In this document: one piece after another, positions 4,911 through 5,872 of the stretch
Layout: every line of letters begins with the position of its first letter
Position numbering within the stretch: position 1 is the stretch's first letter
DNA from: Clostridiales bacterium
GTDB lineage: Bacteria; Bacillota; Clostridia; Oscillospirales; Ruminococcaceae
Reading direction: 5' to 3'
DNA length: 5,872 bases
Assembly (NCBI GenBank): GCA_029007575.1
Contig: JAQXIB010000091.1
Location: 1 to 5,872 of the forward strand
Program-made: the position numbers and the translations under genes
Notes under the pieces: generated by a model
What the model saw: the letters and a program-made list of their open reading frames with translations, nothing else
Told to the model about the DNA's origin: nothing
The model's database searches: none

Positions 4911-5872
4911 TTATAATGCCTTACGAACCGAACTGCCCGGAATCGATATTTTCTTGATATTGGCGCCCAAATTGCGCAGCTTTTTCTCGATATCTTCATA
5001 CCCTCGTTCGATATGATAAATGTCCTCTATCTCGGTCGTGCCGTCTGCCGCCAGCGCAGCAATAATCAATGCGGCGCCTGCCCGTAGGTCGGTCGCTTTG
5101 ACCGGTGCGCCGGTCAGATGTCCGGTTCCTTCCACCACAGCCACTTTTCCGTCCACCGAGATGTCTGCTCCCATCCGGCGCAGCTCATCCACATAGCGGA
5201 AGCGATTGTCCCAAACGCCTTCAGTGACAATGCTTGTCCCCTCCGCCAAGGTAAGCAGTGCAGTGATCTGCGGCTGCATATCGGTCGGAAAGCCCGGATG
5301 CGGCATTGTTTTCACACTGGATTTTTGAATTTCGCCATGCATGGAAACCCGAATGCTGTCATCAAACTCCTCAATTTCGGCGCCGATCTTCTCCAATTTC
5401 GCCGTGATCGATTCCAGATGCTTCGGAATCACGTTTTTCACCAATACATCGCCTTTGGTAGCGACCGCCGCCGCCATGTAAGTGCCGGCTTCGATCTGAT
5501 CGGGAATGATGGAATAGGTCGTTCCCTTCAAATGGGAAACGCCGCGGATTTTAATGACGTCGGTTCCCGCACCCATGATATCGGCGCCCATCGAGTTCAG
5601 AAAGTTTGCCAAATCAACGATGTGCGGCTCTTTTGCCGCGTTCTCGATGATAGTCAGCCCCTCTGCCCGTACCGCTGCCAACATGACATTGATCGTTGCG
5701 CCAACCGTAACCATATCAAAATAGACCTGCGAACCGATCAGCGATTCGGCATGAACATCAATCATACCGTGATCGATCGCATAATCCGCTCCCAATGACT
5801 TAAAACCTTTCAAATGCTGATCGATCGGCCTTACCCCGAAATCGCAGCCGCCGGGCATCGCCACCCGAGCCT
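4911..5872 (-). CDS. murA: UDP-N-acetylglucosamine 1-carboxyvinyltransferase MurA, 5' end cut by window edge
   Basis: The C-terminal 319 codons of MurA, which transfers enolpyruvate from PEP to UDP-GlcNAc in the first committed step of peptidoglycan synthesis (cytosol). The frame is open to the right edge; roughly 110 N-terminal residues are missing, judging from the usual 420-430 aa. The catalytic PEP-binding cysteine is present in ARVAMPGGCDFGVRPID (codon at 5844-5846), so a fosfomycin-sensitive type is predicted. Other family marks are IIPDQIEAGTYMAAA, PHPGFPTDMQPQ with the conserved Asp, VWDNRFRYVDELRRMGADI, DLRAGAALIIAAL and HIERGYE. GTG 5864 and ATG 5858 lie inside the conserved catalytic loop and are not starts. 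Gram-positives often carry two murA paralogues; which one this is cannot be told here. Confidence 0.96.
   Translation of the reverse strand, partial: ARVAMPGGCDFGVRPIDQHLKGFKSLGADYAIDHGMIDVHAESLIGSQVYFDMVTVGATINVMLAAVRAEGLTIIENAAKEPHIVDLANFLNSMGADIMGAGTDVIKIRGVSHLKGTTYSIIPDQIEAGTYMAAAVATKGDVLVKNVIPKHLESITAKLEKIGAEIEEFDDSIRVSMHGEIQKSSVKTMPHPGFPTDMQPQITALLTLAEGTSIVTEGVWDNRFRYVDELRRMGADISVDGKVAVVEGTGHLTGAPVKATDLRAGAALIIAALAADGTTEIEDIYHIERGYEDIEKKLRNLGANIKKISIPGSSVRKAL

Noticed and set aside
5118..5798. 226-codon open frame on the plus strand
   Set aside because: Antisense to murA, whose minus-strand product is unmistakable.

Overview
The window looks like chromosomal DNA from a Gram-positive Clostridia-type bacterium (Ruminococcaceae/Oscillospiraceae-like). 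The reasons are moderate GC content, strong AGGA-type ribosome binding sites, TTG starts, an S-layer-homology (SLH) surface protein, and a murA / yycJ-type metallohydrolase / rlmH neighbourhood. The lineage is an inference; no rRNA or other marker is present.

Layout. Positions 1-183 hold a possible 28-codon minus-strand ORF and a leader with two inverted repeats. A secreted cadherin-like plus SLH protein follows (184-1449, +). It ends at a strong hairpin terminator (1509-1543) that is overlapped by a near-consensus promoter (1482-1510). That promoter should drive a deoxycytidylate-deaminase-family enzyme (1601-2101, +). A 20-bp imperfect tandem repeat and a perfect 15-bp hairpin (2125-2160) separate this gene from the minus-strand genes. 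Those are an AT-rich YczE/YyaS-type membrane protein (2173-2820), rlmH (2880-3362) and a YycJ/WalJ-type MBL-fold hydrolase (3362-4153), which overlaps rlmH by one base. On the plus strand, a YjdF/DUF2238-like membrane protein (4255-4830) reads away from the hydrolase and ends at an intrinsic terminator (4866-4899). The window closes with the C-terminal three quarters of murA (4911-5872, -), cut by the right edge.

How the genes relate. murA (first committed step of peptidoglycan synthesis), the YycJ-type hydrolase and rlmH (ribosomal 23S rRNA methylation) form a housekeeping block on the minus strand. Two membrane-protein genes appear to have been added to it: the DUF2238-like gene on the opposite strand between murA and the hydrolase, and the AT-rich YczE-like gene downstream of rlmH. 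The plus-strand genes on the left (surface protein, nucleotide deaminase) look independently transcribed.

I found no CRISPR array, transposase, tRNA, rRNA or defence/toxin module. The most interesting signal is regulatory: the promoter/terminator overlap at 1482-1543, together with an alternative RNA fold in the deaminase leader.
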